Made by a program: the position numbers and the translations under genes. The notes under the pieces were generated by a model that had not been told where the DNA came from, did no database searches, and saw nothing but the letters and a program-made list of their open reading frames with translations. Source: Brasilonema sp. CT11 (lineage in GTDB: Bacteria > Cyanobacteriota > Cyanobacteriia > Cyanobacteriales > Nostocaceae). Taken from it: 57,217 nucleotides of DNA. The stretch spans positions 1 through 57,217 of the forward strand of contig NZ_JABXYX010000044.1 of NCBI RefSeq assembly GCF_017982655.1. Reading direction: 5' to 3'. Positions 31,890-42,100 of this stretch are shown piece after piece; positions within the stretch are counted from its first letter, which is position 1, and the number at the start of each line of letters is the position of its first letter.

Positions 31890-34100
31890 CTAAACTCTGA
31901 CCCATTTTAACACGTTGGGATCTTTGTCATAACGGTAAGTCACGCCATCCTTGGTTGTGATAGTCTTGCCAAGACTTCCCTTGCTTCTAATAGTGTTAAT
32001 ACTAACGCCTGTTAATATTTGCATTTCCTTATGAGAAAGCCCTGAAATTGTGCTGGTTTCTGGTGGCTCTAAGGATTGATTCTGTGGTGAAACATCTATT
32101 GTAATTTGAGGGTTTACCCTGAGCGTAGTCGAAGGGTTTTCGGGGGGGTTAGTAATAATTTCGTTGGCTTCTGTAATTTGAGGGTTTACCCTGAGCGTAG
32201 TCGAAGGGTTTTCGGGGGGATTAGTAATAATTTCGTTGACTTCTGTAATTTGAGAGTTGTCGGGAGGATTAGTAATAATTTCGTTGGCTTCTGTAATTTG
32301 AGAGTTGTCGGGAGGGTTAGTAATAATTTCGTTGGCTTTTTGAAGGCGATAATCCTGAACAGTCAAAAGTCGCCAACTGGAATCTTGTGAAAGTTCCAAA
32401 ACCCATTGATGATAATTAAACAAACTCTCTCGATGTCCAACACTGATAAAAGTTGTTTTTGTTGACTGGAGTTGTTCATATAAATAGCCTTCATTTGTCA
32501 AATCCAAAGCACTGGTTGCTTCATCTAAAATAGTAAAGTTGGGATGAGTAATTAACAATCGTGCAAAAGCTAAGCGTTGTTGTTCTCCCAGCGATAATAT
32601 GTTCTCCCAAGGGACTTCTGTATCAAAGCTTTCGATTCGCGTAAGCAAGTTTTGCAAGTTGACTTGTCGCAAAACTTCTTCGAGTTCTGCATCGCTCATT
32701 TGACGATTTGTATTGGGATAGAGTAACTGTTCGCGTAAAGTTCCCAAAATTATATAAGGACGTTGGGGCAAAAATAAGACTTCTTCTAACGATGGTCTTA
32801 CCAGACGACCTGTACCTGCGTTCCACAAACCAGCGATCGCTCTCAACAGAGAACTTTTACCTCGTCCACTTGGTCCAACAATTAGTAAACCTTCTCCTGG
32901 TTCAACAACAAGTGACAAGTCTTCGACGATCACCTGTTCATAGTTTGGCGTTTGTAAGGTAACATTCTCAAAAGCCAGACGGTTTTCTTCTATTGTTTTA
33001 ATTGTGTTCACATTTTCGGGCTGTTTAGTCACTTCTTCTAAAGCATTTGAAAACTCAGTTAAACGCTCAACATAACTAGAAAATCTTCCTGAATTTGCAA
33101 ATTCTCTGATTATTTCTGCGATTGCAGTGGCAAACAAATTACACGCTAGACTGGCTTGGGCAATTACTCCAAAATCAATTTCACCTCTAATCTGTAAAGG
33201 ACCGAATACTATAAATGGAAATATTTGGATAATCGCCTGATATCCTCTGTTAAAAATATCCTGACTTCTCTCCCAATCAATCTTGCGTTTAGTACTTTTA
33301 ATAATCTGATAAAATCTTCGTTGAATTATATTTGATTCTTGATTTTCTCCCCCAAAAAAAGCTATTGATTCAGCATGATTACGAACATGAGTGATACTGT
33401 AAGTATAGTCTGCTTGAGATTCTAGTTCTTCTTGTTTAATCTTATTCAATTCTTGAGCCAAGTAAACAGCAATTACATTGCCTATAATGGTATAAACAAT
33501 CAATGCAATTGCAATCAATTTGGAAAGAGACCAGATAATTACTAAAAAAGTTAACATTTCCAGCACTTTTTCTAGAAAAGTAGCCGAAAAACTGAGAGCA
33601 TTGCTGGTCAGAGGTTCGATTTGCTGAGCTATTCGTTGATCTGGATTATTAACATCTGATTGAAAGTTGATTTTATAATAAGCGCGATGACTCAAATATT
33701 TTTCTAAAATCTGATTATTTAGCCATTGATACCAATCAAGAGCGATTTTTTTTCTAACAAATTTAGACAATCCTATTAAGAGCGTTACGCAGGCAAGAGC
33801 ACCACCGTAAAGCCATAATATCTGAACAAGTTTAGTAGGTTCTTTTTCTTCAACGAGGATATCAAGCAAATAGCGGTTAATGAAGCTATTAAAGACAGTT
33901 ACAGCTACGAGCATGACGATTAACAATATCAGGAGAATAAGCATTCCCCATGAACGAAGAACATCTGAAAATGCTCTTCCTCCTGCCTCTGTTGGATACC
34001 AGTAAGATCCTGTTAGTGCTCTGACATTCTCCCAAAATTGATTAAAACCCGGAGAAGAATCATTCGTTGAAGTTTTCTTAACAAAAGTTGTAGATTGCAT
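31890..34100 (-). CDS. apnE: ABC exporter (fused permease-ATPase) of the anabaenopeptin-type cluster
   Basis: This 736-residue protein belongs to the SbmA/ABCD-like class. The membrane domain (about 1-370) has six helices and the WYRxWLxxxxLxxYLxxRAYYxI-type segment (DWYQWLNNQILEKYLSHRAYYKI in two parts). The ATPase has Walker A GPSGRGKSSLLRAIAGLW, LPQRPYIILGTLREQLLYPN, signature LSLGEQQRLAFAR and Walker B FTILDEATSALD. Position directly after the TE module matches ApnE, which exports the finished peptide. Unusual is a C-terminal extension (about 565-736) with four repeats of ANEIITNPP, two of them holding PSTTLRVNP coded by a dispersed DNA repeat, and a terminal HTH-like piece (LSHKEMQILTGVSINTIRSK). 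Start ATG 34100. Confidence 0.88.
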   Translation of the reverse strand: MQSTTFVKKTSTNDSSPGFNQFWENVRALTGSYWYPTEAGGRAFSDVLRSWGMLILLILLIVMLVAVTVFNSFINRYLLDILVEEKEPTKLVQILWLYGGALACVTLLIGLSKFVRKKIALDWYQWLNNQILEKYLSHRAYYKINFQSDVNNPDQRIAQQIEPLTSNALSFSATFLEKVLEMLTFLVIIWSLSKLIAIALIVYTIIGNVIAVYLAQELNKIKQEELESQADYTYSITHVRNHAESIAFFGGENQESNIIQRRFYQIIKSTKRKIDWERSQDIFNRGYQAIIQIFPFIVFGPLQIRGEIDFGVIAQASLACNLFATAIAEIIREFANSGRFSSYVERLTEFSNALEEVTKQPENVNTIKTIEENRLAFENVTLQTPNYEQVIVEDLSLVVEPGEGLLIVGPSGRGKSSLLRAIAGLWNAGTGRLVRPSLEEVLFLPQRPYIILGTLREQLLYPNTNRQMSDAELEEVLRQVNLQNLLTRIESFDTEVPWENILSLGEQQRLAFARLLITHPNFTILDEATSALDLTNEGYLYEQLQSTKTTFISVGHRESLFNYHQWVLELSQDSSWRLLTVQDYRLQKANEIITNPPDNSQITEANEIITNPPDNSQITEVNEIITNPPENPSTTLRVNPQITEANEIITNPPENPSTTLRVNPQITIDVSPQNQSLEPPETSTISGLSHKEMQILTGVSINTIRSKGSLGKTITTKDGVTYRYDKDPNVLKWVRV
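32101..32341 (-). repeat. In-frame tandem repeats within the apnE tail
   Basis: Four units coding (E)ANEIITNPP(D/E)N lie in tandem. Two are short (48 bp), and two are lengthened by a copy of CCCTGAGCGTAGTCGAAGGG (32117-32136 and 32189-32208), an element also seen in spacers (near 20056). The array looks like a short repeat that was hit by a mobile small repeat and then duplicated. Confidence 0.8.
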
Positions 34101-34159
34101 ATTTTAAAAATTAGTTTAGGCTCAATACAACGATAATTTCCATTAGAACTTTGGTAAAA

Positions 34160-37100
34160 TTATTTTATGGTGTTTAGTAATTCTCTGGCTAAAATTTTTA
34201 CATTAGGCTCAGAAAGCATTCGACCGTGGTTTCCAGGTACAGATATCACCTTAACAGGTTTTTGAGTATAAGCTTGCCATCCCCAATCTGGTAAATCGTA
34301 ATCGGAAATAGCTTGGAGTTCTTGCAAAAGAATTTCATGAACTTCTTGAGCGCGGAATAAAACAATGGGGGCAGAAATTCGATGATTAGGCTGATAATTC
34401 GCGTAATTGAGCGTCAGCACTTTCATCACTTGCATATTGGTTTTGAGTAAAGAAAGGCTTGCGTGTTCCGGTAGAACGTTATATCGGTATACATACTCCG
34501 CCGCCAAATCCCAACGGGCTTGATCGTCAGGTTGAGCAGCTAAATCAGCGTATTTCAAACCTGAAGAAACTCCCTTTAAGGCTTCAATCCGTTGGAGTAA
34601 TTGCCAAATCCAATCAATATCTGCTCTATCAGTTAAATACTCAGGCTGAGAAACCAGTGCAGAATCCAAGATAGCTAGTAAACCCACTTTTTCACCTTGC
34701 TGTTCGAGTTGGGCAGCCATTTCAAAAGCAACAGCACAACCCGAAGAGTATCCTGCTAGTATATATGGACTTTTCGCTTGCTGTTGACGTAATAGCGAAA
34801 TCAGTTGAGTGGCATGGGCTGCTACTGAATCAGGGAGTGCATTCAGTCCGTCTCTTCCTGGAGTTTCGAGTCCATACACTGGCTGCTCATTTCCTAAATT
34901 GATGGCTAAATCTCGAAAATAGAAACCGTGTCCGTTTGCGCCAGGAAGACAAAATAGAGGGACGGCATCTCCTTGAGGTTGGAGTGATAGTAAATCGGCA
35001 TGGGACTGTTGCACCTCAGTATTACCGAGTTGTTGTGCCAGTTGAGCAATAGTAGGATTCTGAAATAAACTGCTCAAGCCAAGTTGTTGGTCAAAAACCT
35101 GTTGAATATTATTGAGCAATTTCATTGCTAATAAAGAATGACCGCCCAAGTCGAAAAAGTTATCATGAATTCCAATTTCTTGACGTTCGAGTACAGCAGA
35201 CCATACCTGTGCTAGCTGTTTTTCCACTTGATTGCGCGGGGCTGTATATGAGCTTCCAACTTCAAAATTGGGAACAGGTAAAGCTTTACGGTCAATTTTG
35301 CCATTGGGAGTTAAAGGCAATTTATCCAGTACGATAATCTGAGCAGGTATCATGTAATCGGGTAGACGGGATTTGAGGTGATTTTTTAATTGGGTAGGCA
35401 AATCAGTGGTCATTCCCGTTACATAGGCAATTAAACTCTGGTTATTCTCAGTTTTATATAAGGTGACAATTGCTTCTTTTACTAAAGGGTGTTGCAACAA
35501 ACTCGCTTCAATTTCAGCCAATTCTATGCGGAAGCCTCGTAATTTAACCTGATCGTCAATGCGACCGAGATATTCAAGGTTGCCATCATCTCCCCATCTT
35601 GCCAAGTCGCCAGTTTTGTAAATTCGCTCAGTTTTACCAAACAATTCAACTTCAAGAAATTTGTCAGCAGTCAAATCGGGACGATTGAGATAGCCTCTTG
35701 CTAAACCCATGCCAGCGATACACAACTCGCCAGGTATTCCTGGGGGTAATAGTTGATTATTTGCATCTAAAATATAGATGCGGATATTGGGCAACGGTTG
35801 ACCAATAGGTGGTTTTTTGCCGTTGGGTTGAACTAGAGCTATAGTGGCACAAACCGTAGATTCCGTCGGTCCGTAGGCATTAAAAAAACGCCGTCCTTTT
35901 GCCCATCGGGTAACTAATTCTGTTGGGCAAGCTTCACCAGCAGTAACTACGGTTTGCAAATTAGGTAACGTCGCTTGAGGTAATAGGGATAAGACTGAAG
36001 GAGGTAACGTGACATGGGAAATTTTGCGATCGCCTAAAAAGTTCACTAAGTCTTGATTGGGTAACAAGGTTTCTTTTTTAGCAAGATATAAACAAGCCCC
36101 TGCGGCGAGGGCAGTAGCAATTTCCCAAATTGAGGCATCGAAGCTGAAAGAAGCAAACTGAAGCAAACGGCTTTGGGGTTGAATTTGCAAAACTTGGTCA
36201 ACTGCCAAAGTCATATTCACCAGTCCTTGATGCGAAATCATCACCCCCTTCGGTCTTCCCGTCGAACCAGAGGTATAGATGACGTAAGCCAAATCATCAG
36301 GCGTACTTTTTGGACTGGGATTATCTGTTAACTCTTCGGCAAAAGTTTCCTCATCCAAACAAATTACCTGAGGTGGGTGTTCCAGTTCAGTTAGTGGTAA
36401 TTGATCAGTGAGGTAACTTTGGGTCAGCAACACCGATGTCCCAGAATCTTCTAACATGAACTGAATACGCTCAGTTGGATAATTGGGATCGATCGGCACA
36501 TAAGCCCCACCTGCTTTGAGGATACCGAGTATACCAATAATCATCTCCAATGACCGTTCAACGCAGATACTAATTAAAGTATCTGGATGAATTTGATAAT
36601 TGTGAATTAAATAATGAGCTAATTGGTTCGCTTTTTGATTGAGTTGTTGATAAGTTAGCTGTTGAGATTCAAAGACTAAAGCGAGATTCTGAGAATTTTT
36701 TTCAACTTGTGCTTCAAACAGGTCAACTAAAGTTTTATCTTGGGGATAGTCGGTTTGAGTTTGATTCCAGCGTTGTAGTTGCAGCAATTCAGTTGCTGTC
36801 ATCAAAGGCAAAGTGTTGATCGGTTGGTGCGGATTATCAAGAATTTCCTTTAGCAGAACTTCAAACTGTTCTGCCATCCGTTGGATAGTACTCTTCTCAA
36901 AGAGATCGGTAGCATAATCCCAAGAGCAATTTAACTGATTGTCATATTCCATCACCAAAAGTGTTAAATCAAACTTAGCGATCGCACCCTTGACTCCCAG
37001 CCATTGAATCTCTAATCCTGGTAAACTCAGGTCTGGACTTTCATTATTTTCCAGCGCTAACATCACCTGGAATAATGGATTATGACTCATGCTGCGCTCT

Positions 37101-38353
37101 GGTTGTAACTTTTCTACCAAAAGCTCAAAGGGGATGTCTTGATGGGCATAGGCATCTAAACAAGAGGAGCGAGTTTGTTGCAGAAACTCGATAAAACTCT
37201 GCTCAGGCTTGATTTGAGTACGCAGTACTAAAGTATTGACAAAGAAACCAATTAATGATTCAGTTTGACTATGGGTACGGTTGGCAATGGGAGAACCAAT
37301 ACACAGATCGTTTTGACGACTGTAACGAGAAAGCAGAAGACTTAAAGCTGCCAACAAGATCATAAATAGACTTGCGCCTTGTTGTTGACTGAAAGTATTA
37401 ACGGCAGCACTTAATTCCGGCGTGAGAGAGTAGAGATAGCGATCGCCTCGGTAACTTTGCTGTGCTGGGCGAGGATAATCAGTTGGCAATTCCAGTAATG
37501 GAGAAGCATCCTGGAGTTGATGTTTCCAGTAGTCGATTTGGTTTTCTAATACCTCCCCTTGTAACCAGTTTCGTTGCCAGTTTGCATAGTCGCTGTATTG
37601 AATGGGTAGGGGAGCAAGGTTTGGGGTTTGACTTTGGGTAAAGGCGGTATAGGCTTGCCGTAACTCACGAACAAATACTCCCATTGACCAGCCATCACTG
37701 ATAATATGGTGCATATTGATTAGCAACACATATTTTTGTTCTTGCAATTGTAGCAGTTTAGCTTTAAACAAAGGGCCAGTATTTAAGTCAAACGGTTCTT
37801 GAGTATGAGCATCGATTAAACGCTGAACGGTTGGCGAGTTAGGATGTTCATTAAGGTTTTGCCAGTCTAGTACTGCTAGAACTTCGATTTTGTCTAAATC
37901 TTGGATCAGGACTTGCGGTTGTCCCGCCACTGTAGGAAAATACATCCTCAGACTGGTATGACGGTTAAGCAGATAAGCCAAACTAGAGCGCAACGCATCA
38001 ATATTAAGGTTGCCTTCCAACTGTAAAGCCATCGGCATATTGTAAGTAGCTGATGGTCCAGTCAGTTGTGCTAACAGCCAGAGGCGTTGTTGAGCAAAGG
38101 AAAGAAATTTCGGGGCATCAGCGCTTAAAGTGGGAATTTCCTCTGCCATAATAGTTTTGGCTTTGGCAGCATTTAAAAATGCTAATATTTCTGCTTTGTT
38201 GTTTTGAATTTCCTGCTTGAGTTCAGAAGTCAGGGCGTTTTTGCTAGTACGAATCCGTAACTTATCATCTTCAGCCCAAATTCGGCAGCCCATGTTCTGC
38301 AAACGAAGCATTAAAGAAACTACCTGCTTATTTTTTGTCATATTTTTTGTCAT
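34160..38353 (-). CDS. apnD: NRPS termination module: docking - C - A(Phe-like) - PCP - TE
   Basis: This is a 1397-residue protein. Residues 8-62 are a TubC-type docking domain (LQNMGCRIWAEDDKLRIR). The C domain (about 82-520) has HHIISDGWS. The A domain (about 540-1020) has YTSGSTGRPKG, and its pocket residues read D-A-W-T-V-A-A-V-C by alignment to GrsA positions, the Phe code. The PCP is DNFFDLGGHSLLA (Ser near 1072), and the type I thioesterase has GYSSG (near 1201) and a late PGNHGRML His. In anabaenopeptin synthesis this module adds Phe and the TE closes the ring onto the D-Lys side chain. The start is a double ATGACAAAAAAT; the first ATG (38353) is used, and no ribosome binding site is clear. 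Its A and C domains are close copies of apnC domains. Confidence 0.92.
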   Translation of the reverse strand: MTKNMTKNKQVVSLMLRLQNMGCRIWAEDDKLRIRTSKNALTSELKQEIQNNKAEILAFLNAAKAKTIMAEEIPTLSADAPKFLSFAQQRLWLLAQLTGPSATYNMPMALQLEGNLNIDALRSSLAYLLNRHTSLRMYFPTVAGQPQVLIQDLDKIEVLAVLDWQNLNEHPNSPTVQRLIDAHTQEPFDLNTGPLFKAKLLQLQEQKYVLLINMHHIISDGWSMGVFVRELRQAYTAFTQSQTPNLAPLPIQYSDYANWQRNWLQGEVLENQIDYWKHQLQDASPLLELPTDYPRPAQQSYRGDRYLYSLTPELSAAVNTFSQQQGASLFMILLAALSLLLSRYSRQNDLCIGSPIANRTHSQTESLIGFFVNTLVLRTQIKPEQSFIEFLQQTRSSCLDAYAHQDIPFELLVEKLQPERSMSHNPLFQVMLALENNESPDLSLPGLEIQWLGVKGAIAKFDLTLLVMEYDNQLNCSWDYATDLFEKSTIQRMAEQFEVLLKEILDNPHQPINTLPLMTATELLQLQRWNQTQTDYPQDKTLVDLFEAQVEKNSQNLALVFESQQLTYQQLNQKANQLAHYLIHNYQIHPDTLISICVERSLEMIIGILGILKAGGAYVPIDPNYPTERIQFMLEDSGTSVLLTQSYLTDQLPLTELEHPPQVICLDEETFAEELTDNPSPKSTPDDLAYVIYTSGSTGRPKGVMISHQGLVNMTLAVDQVLQIQPQSRLLQFASFSFDASIWEIATALAAGACLYLAKKETLLPNQDLVNFLGDRKISHVTLPPSVLSLLPQATLPNLQTVVTAGEACPTELVTRWAKGRRFFNAYGPTESTVCATIALVQPNGKKPPIGQPLPNIRIYILDANNQLLPPGIPGELCIAGMGLARGYLNRPDLTADKFLEVELFGKTERIYKTGDLARWGDDGNLEYLGRIDDQVKLRGFRIELAEIEASLLQHPLVKEAIVTLYKTENNQSLIAYVTGMTTDLPTQLKNHLKSRLPDYMIPAQIIVLDKLPLTPNGKIDRKALPVPNFEVGSSYTAPRNQVEKQLAQVWSAVLERQEIGIHDNFFDLGGHSLLAMKLLNNIQQVFDQQLGLSSLFQNPTIAQLAQQLGNTEVQQSHADLLSLQPQGDAVPLFCLPGANGHGFYFRDLAINLGNEQPVYGLETPGRDGLNALPDSVAAHATQLISLLRQQQAKSPYILAGYSSGCAVAFEMAAQLEQQGEKVGLLAILDSALVSQPEYLTDRADIDWIWQLLQRIEALKGVSSGLKYADLAAQPDDQARWDLAAEYVYRYNVLPEHASLSLLKTNMQVMKVLTLNYANYQPNHRISAPIVLFRAQEVHEILLQELQAISDYDLPDWGWQAYTQKPVKVISVPGNHGRMLSEPNVKILARELLNTIK

Positions 38354-38445
38354 AATATTTAGTCAGACATAATCAAACTTGACTGTCGATATGAAAAAGT
38401 AATTCTTAACAGTAAGTAGTAAGGATTTTAAAATGTTTACAATCT

Positions 38446-39063
38446 TTAACTCAGATCTGGTTTTGGGGCGTTGGCGTAGCCCGTCGTAGACATCGCTTCC
38501 AATTCTACATCCTGGTAAAGGTCGGTAAAAGAAGCTGTTAGATTAATGCTTTGGAGTTCAAAGGTTTGGTCATCAGGTGTATAAGTTTGTAGCACCCATA
38601 GTCCTTGGTCATTACAACGAAATGTTTCAAATCGTTGGCGTTTGCTGTTAACTAAAACGTATTCTTCTAGGCTGTCAAGAGTTTGATAGTCGTTGAATTT
38701 GTCACCTCTGTCAAAGGCTTCGGTGGACTCAGATAGGACTTCAATAATAAGTTTAGGAAAGATTTTATAAGTGGAGGTTTCTCGGTCTTTAGGGTCGCAG
38801 GTAACGATGATATCAGGGTAATAAAAGCGGTTACGTCTTTCAAGGTTGACTTTAACATCGGCAAAGTAAACTCGACAGTCTGAACCTCGGAAGTGGTTAC
38901 GAATGAATAAAGCGAGATTTAAACCAATGGTGTTATGGGTGTCAGTTGTTCCCGCCATTGCGTAAACTTGACCATCAATATATTCGTGTTTGATATTGTT
39001 TTTTTCTTCTAGTTGCAGGTATGCTTCGGGAGTCAGAAAAATGGAATCAGATAGGGCAATCAT
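38446..39063 (-). CDS. Uma2-family (DUF820) endonuclease-like protein inside the apn cluster
   Basis: The 205-residue protein has the cyanobacterial Uma2/DUF820 restriction-endonuclease-like pattern: LTPEAYLQLEEKNNIKHEYI, GQVYAMAGTTDTHNTI, the active-site strand YYPDIIVTCD and PKLIIEVLSEST followed by FNDYQTLDSLEEYVLV. These genes are multi-copy in cyanobacteria and of unproved function; many look mobile. It splits apnC from apnD, with 61 and 92 bp gaps. The last dozen residues (EAMSTTGYANAP) come from an inserted small dispersed repeat (38468-38497). Confidence 0.85.
   Translation of the reverse strand: MIALSDSIFLTPEAYLQLEEKNNIKHEYIDGQVYAMAGTTDTHNTIGLNLALFIRNHFRGSDCRVYFADVKVNLERRNRFYYPDIIVTCDPKDRETSTYKIFPKLIIEVLSESTEAFDRGDKFNDYQTLDSLEEYVLVNSKRQRFETFRCNDQGLWVLQTYTPDDQTFELQSINLTASFTDLYQDVELEAMSTTGYANAPKPDLS
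38468..38497 (-). repeat. Small dispersed repeat coding the Uma2 C-terminus
   Basis: A four-change copy of the 39348 element in the same reading frame (EAMSTTGYANA) forms nearly the end of the protein, so the stop codon comes from, or just after, the insertion. Confidence 0.75.
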
Positions 39064-39124
39064 AGGTTAAGTTTATGATGAAAAGATAAATTTTACTTGA
39101 GGACGTGTTTTCAACTGTGATAAT

Positions 39125-42100
39125 TTAAAGTTCGATTTCCTCCTCGTCTGGGTTGAGAGGCTGCATACTTTCGTCGGTGGAATTAACCCAAATGCAGGTA
39201 TCGAGATAATTCGCCAATTCACTGAGGGTAGGGTACTCAAATACCTTACGCAGTGGCAGTTCTACTTTGAAGGTGTCGCGGATACGGGCAATAAGTTGGG
39301 TTGCTAATAGGGAATGTCCCCCCAAGTTGAAAAAGTTATCCTGGCGGGCGTAGGCGTAGCCCGCCGCAGGCATCGCTTCATATTTAAGCAGCTTTGCCCA
39401 CAATTGAGCCAGCAATTTTTCTGTCTCTGTTACGGGTAATTCAATGTCTGTGGCTGGAACTGCTATATCTGGCGCTGGTAAGGCTTTGCGGTCTACTTTT
39501 CCATTTGGTGTCAGTGGTAGTTTTTCTAAGACAGTGAAATGGTTAGGGATCATATATTCGGGGAGAGTTTTGCCCAGAAAATCCCGCCATTCTTCTAATA
39601 AAACTGGATCAACTTGATTGGTGCGATATTGCAGCGGTTGGTTCGCGTAATGTTGCCAAGGTTTCAGCCGCAAATTATCTGTTGTTGGGAATCGTGGTAA
39701 AGTCACCTGTCCAGGGACATTCCTTTGGAAAACAACATCGTAATTAGAAAATCCTGTGGAGCTATATTGTATAAAAGGTGTATAAGGTAAATCTTGTCCT
39801 AAAGCTCGGAACGCTTCGGGTTCTATCCCTAATTTGGCTTGTGCAACTGCTGCTTTTAAGTCTGAAACAGTACCTTCTAATTGAGCAATTTGTTCTAACA
39901 GCACCATTTCTGAGGTCAGACGTGCATTAGGAATATGCTTAATGCCAAGCAAATCCGGTTGCTGAGTTGTTAAAATTTTCTCGATTGTTTCCAGATTCAG
40001 CTGTTGGTCTTGCCAATCTAACCATTGAGATTGCGCGACGGAAGTATCTGCCCGATCTAAGTGTAAAACAACATCATAACGAAAACGACTCATTTCCGTT
40101 TGAGCAAAACCTCGCTTCAATTGAATTTGCACATGACTAATCCGAGGAATTCGTTGTTTGAGGGCGATAAAGAAATCAGGGTCAATTAGTAATTCACCTT
40201 CATTACGGATACTTTTTTGAATCTGTTGACGCAAGTCCTTAATTGATAATTCATCGGCGGCGCGATAAAATTCAACTGCGGTGTGGAAAGCCTCCAGCAG
40301 ATTGAGATTTCGTACATCCCCAATAAAGATTGCTCCTTGAGTCGTCACAGCGTTAACAGCTCCGTGCAAAACTTCCAAAAAGTAATCCAAGGAGGGAAAA
40401 TACTGGATGACAGAATTCATAATTACCAAGTCATAAGCATTTGTTTCAATGCCGTCAAACTGGTTAGCTGCACTTGCTTTCAAGGTAACTCTGTCATTAA
40501 GAGACTGCTGTTTAAGATGTTGTTCTATATAGTGCAATGCGTCTGGTGAAAAATCTGTACCCAGATAATGCTGACAATGAGGCGCAATTTGAAATAATAA
40601 CATCCCTGTACCGCAACCAATTTCCCAAACTTGTTTCGGTTCAAGTTCCAGAATTTGGTCAACTGTTGTATCTCGCCATTCCTGCATTGCTGTTTGGGGA
40701 ATGGGTTGTGCTGTGTAGCTATCATTCCAACCTGCTAAATTAAGAGTTGGGTCATCGGTTGGGGCTTGTTGCTGAGAGTAGCTATCATTAAAAATTTGTT
40801 CCCACAATTCCACCACTTCACCTTGGCTTGTGTGCTGATCTGTTGCTGTTGGGACGATATAAGCTACCAAACGTTTATCAAGATCAGTTTCTTCCCTAAC
40901 AATAACAACTGCTTCCTGAATTTTTGGATGTTTGACTAATGACGCTTCAATTTCACTTAATTCAATCCGAAAACCACGAACTTTGACCTGATGATCGATG
41001 CGACCTAAGTATTCCAAATTGCTGTCAGGTAGCCAACGGGCTAGATCACCAGTTTTATAAATTCGCTCAGTTTGGTTGAACAGCTTGAGGTTAATGAATT
41101 TTTCAGCACTGAGATCGGGACGATTTAAATAGCCTTGTGCTAAACCCGCACCAGCGATACAGAGTTCCCCTGGAATGCCAGGGGGAAGGAGTTGGTTATA
41201 GCTATCTAGAATATAGATGCGGGTGTTGGCGATCGCCTTACCGATAGTTGGTTCGTGCTGGGCATTTTTAGCAACTTTTGTAAAAGTCGAGTAAGTTGTG
41301 TCTTCAGAAGGGCCGTACAGATTATAAACTTCTCTTACAGATGTGGTTTGATATAAAGCCTGTACCAAAGTATTTTTTAATGGTTCGCCAGCTAAATTAA
41401 TTACCTCCACGCTGGATGGAATAGCATTCATTTTCAGCAGTTCCGCAGCAGCACTCGGCACAGTGTTAATTAATGTTATCGGCACAATACTGTTGGATGC
41501 TTGCTCAATGTAGAGTGCATTTTCTACCACAATGACGCTACCACCTTGCGTTAGAGGCACAAAAATTTCAAAAATGGACAGATCGAAACACATTGAGGTC
41601 GATGCTAAGACACCTCGAAGCTGTTCTGCACTGAAAACTGAATGCGCCCACTTTACCAGAACTACCGGACTAGAATGTGCGATCGCAACACCTTTAGGTC
41701 TTCCTGTAGAACCAGAAGTATAAATGACATAAGCCAAATCATCAGAACGACTTTGTAAGTTGGGATTGTCCGTTGGCTGATTGACCCATGTTTCTTGCTC
41801 TAAAAACACTACATGACAGGTCTTTTGCAGTTTTTCAAGGGAAAGTGGCTTTTTGATGGGGTTTGTTGTTAGTAATACAGAAGCATTACTATCTTCGAGC
41901 ATTAAATGAATGCGTTCTTGGGGATAACTCGGATCAATCGGCACATAAGCCCCACCTGCTTTGAGGATACCAAGAATACCAACAATCATAGAGATCGATC
42001 GCTCCATGCAAATCGCGATCAATGGGTTGTCAGGCAATTGTTGTTCTTTTTTCAGTTGCAACAAATAATCAGCCAGTTGATTTGCTTTTTGATTTAATTC

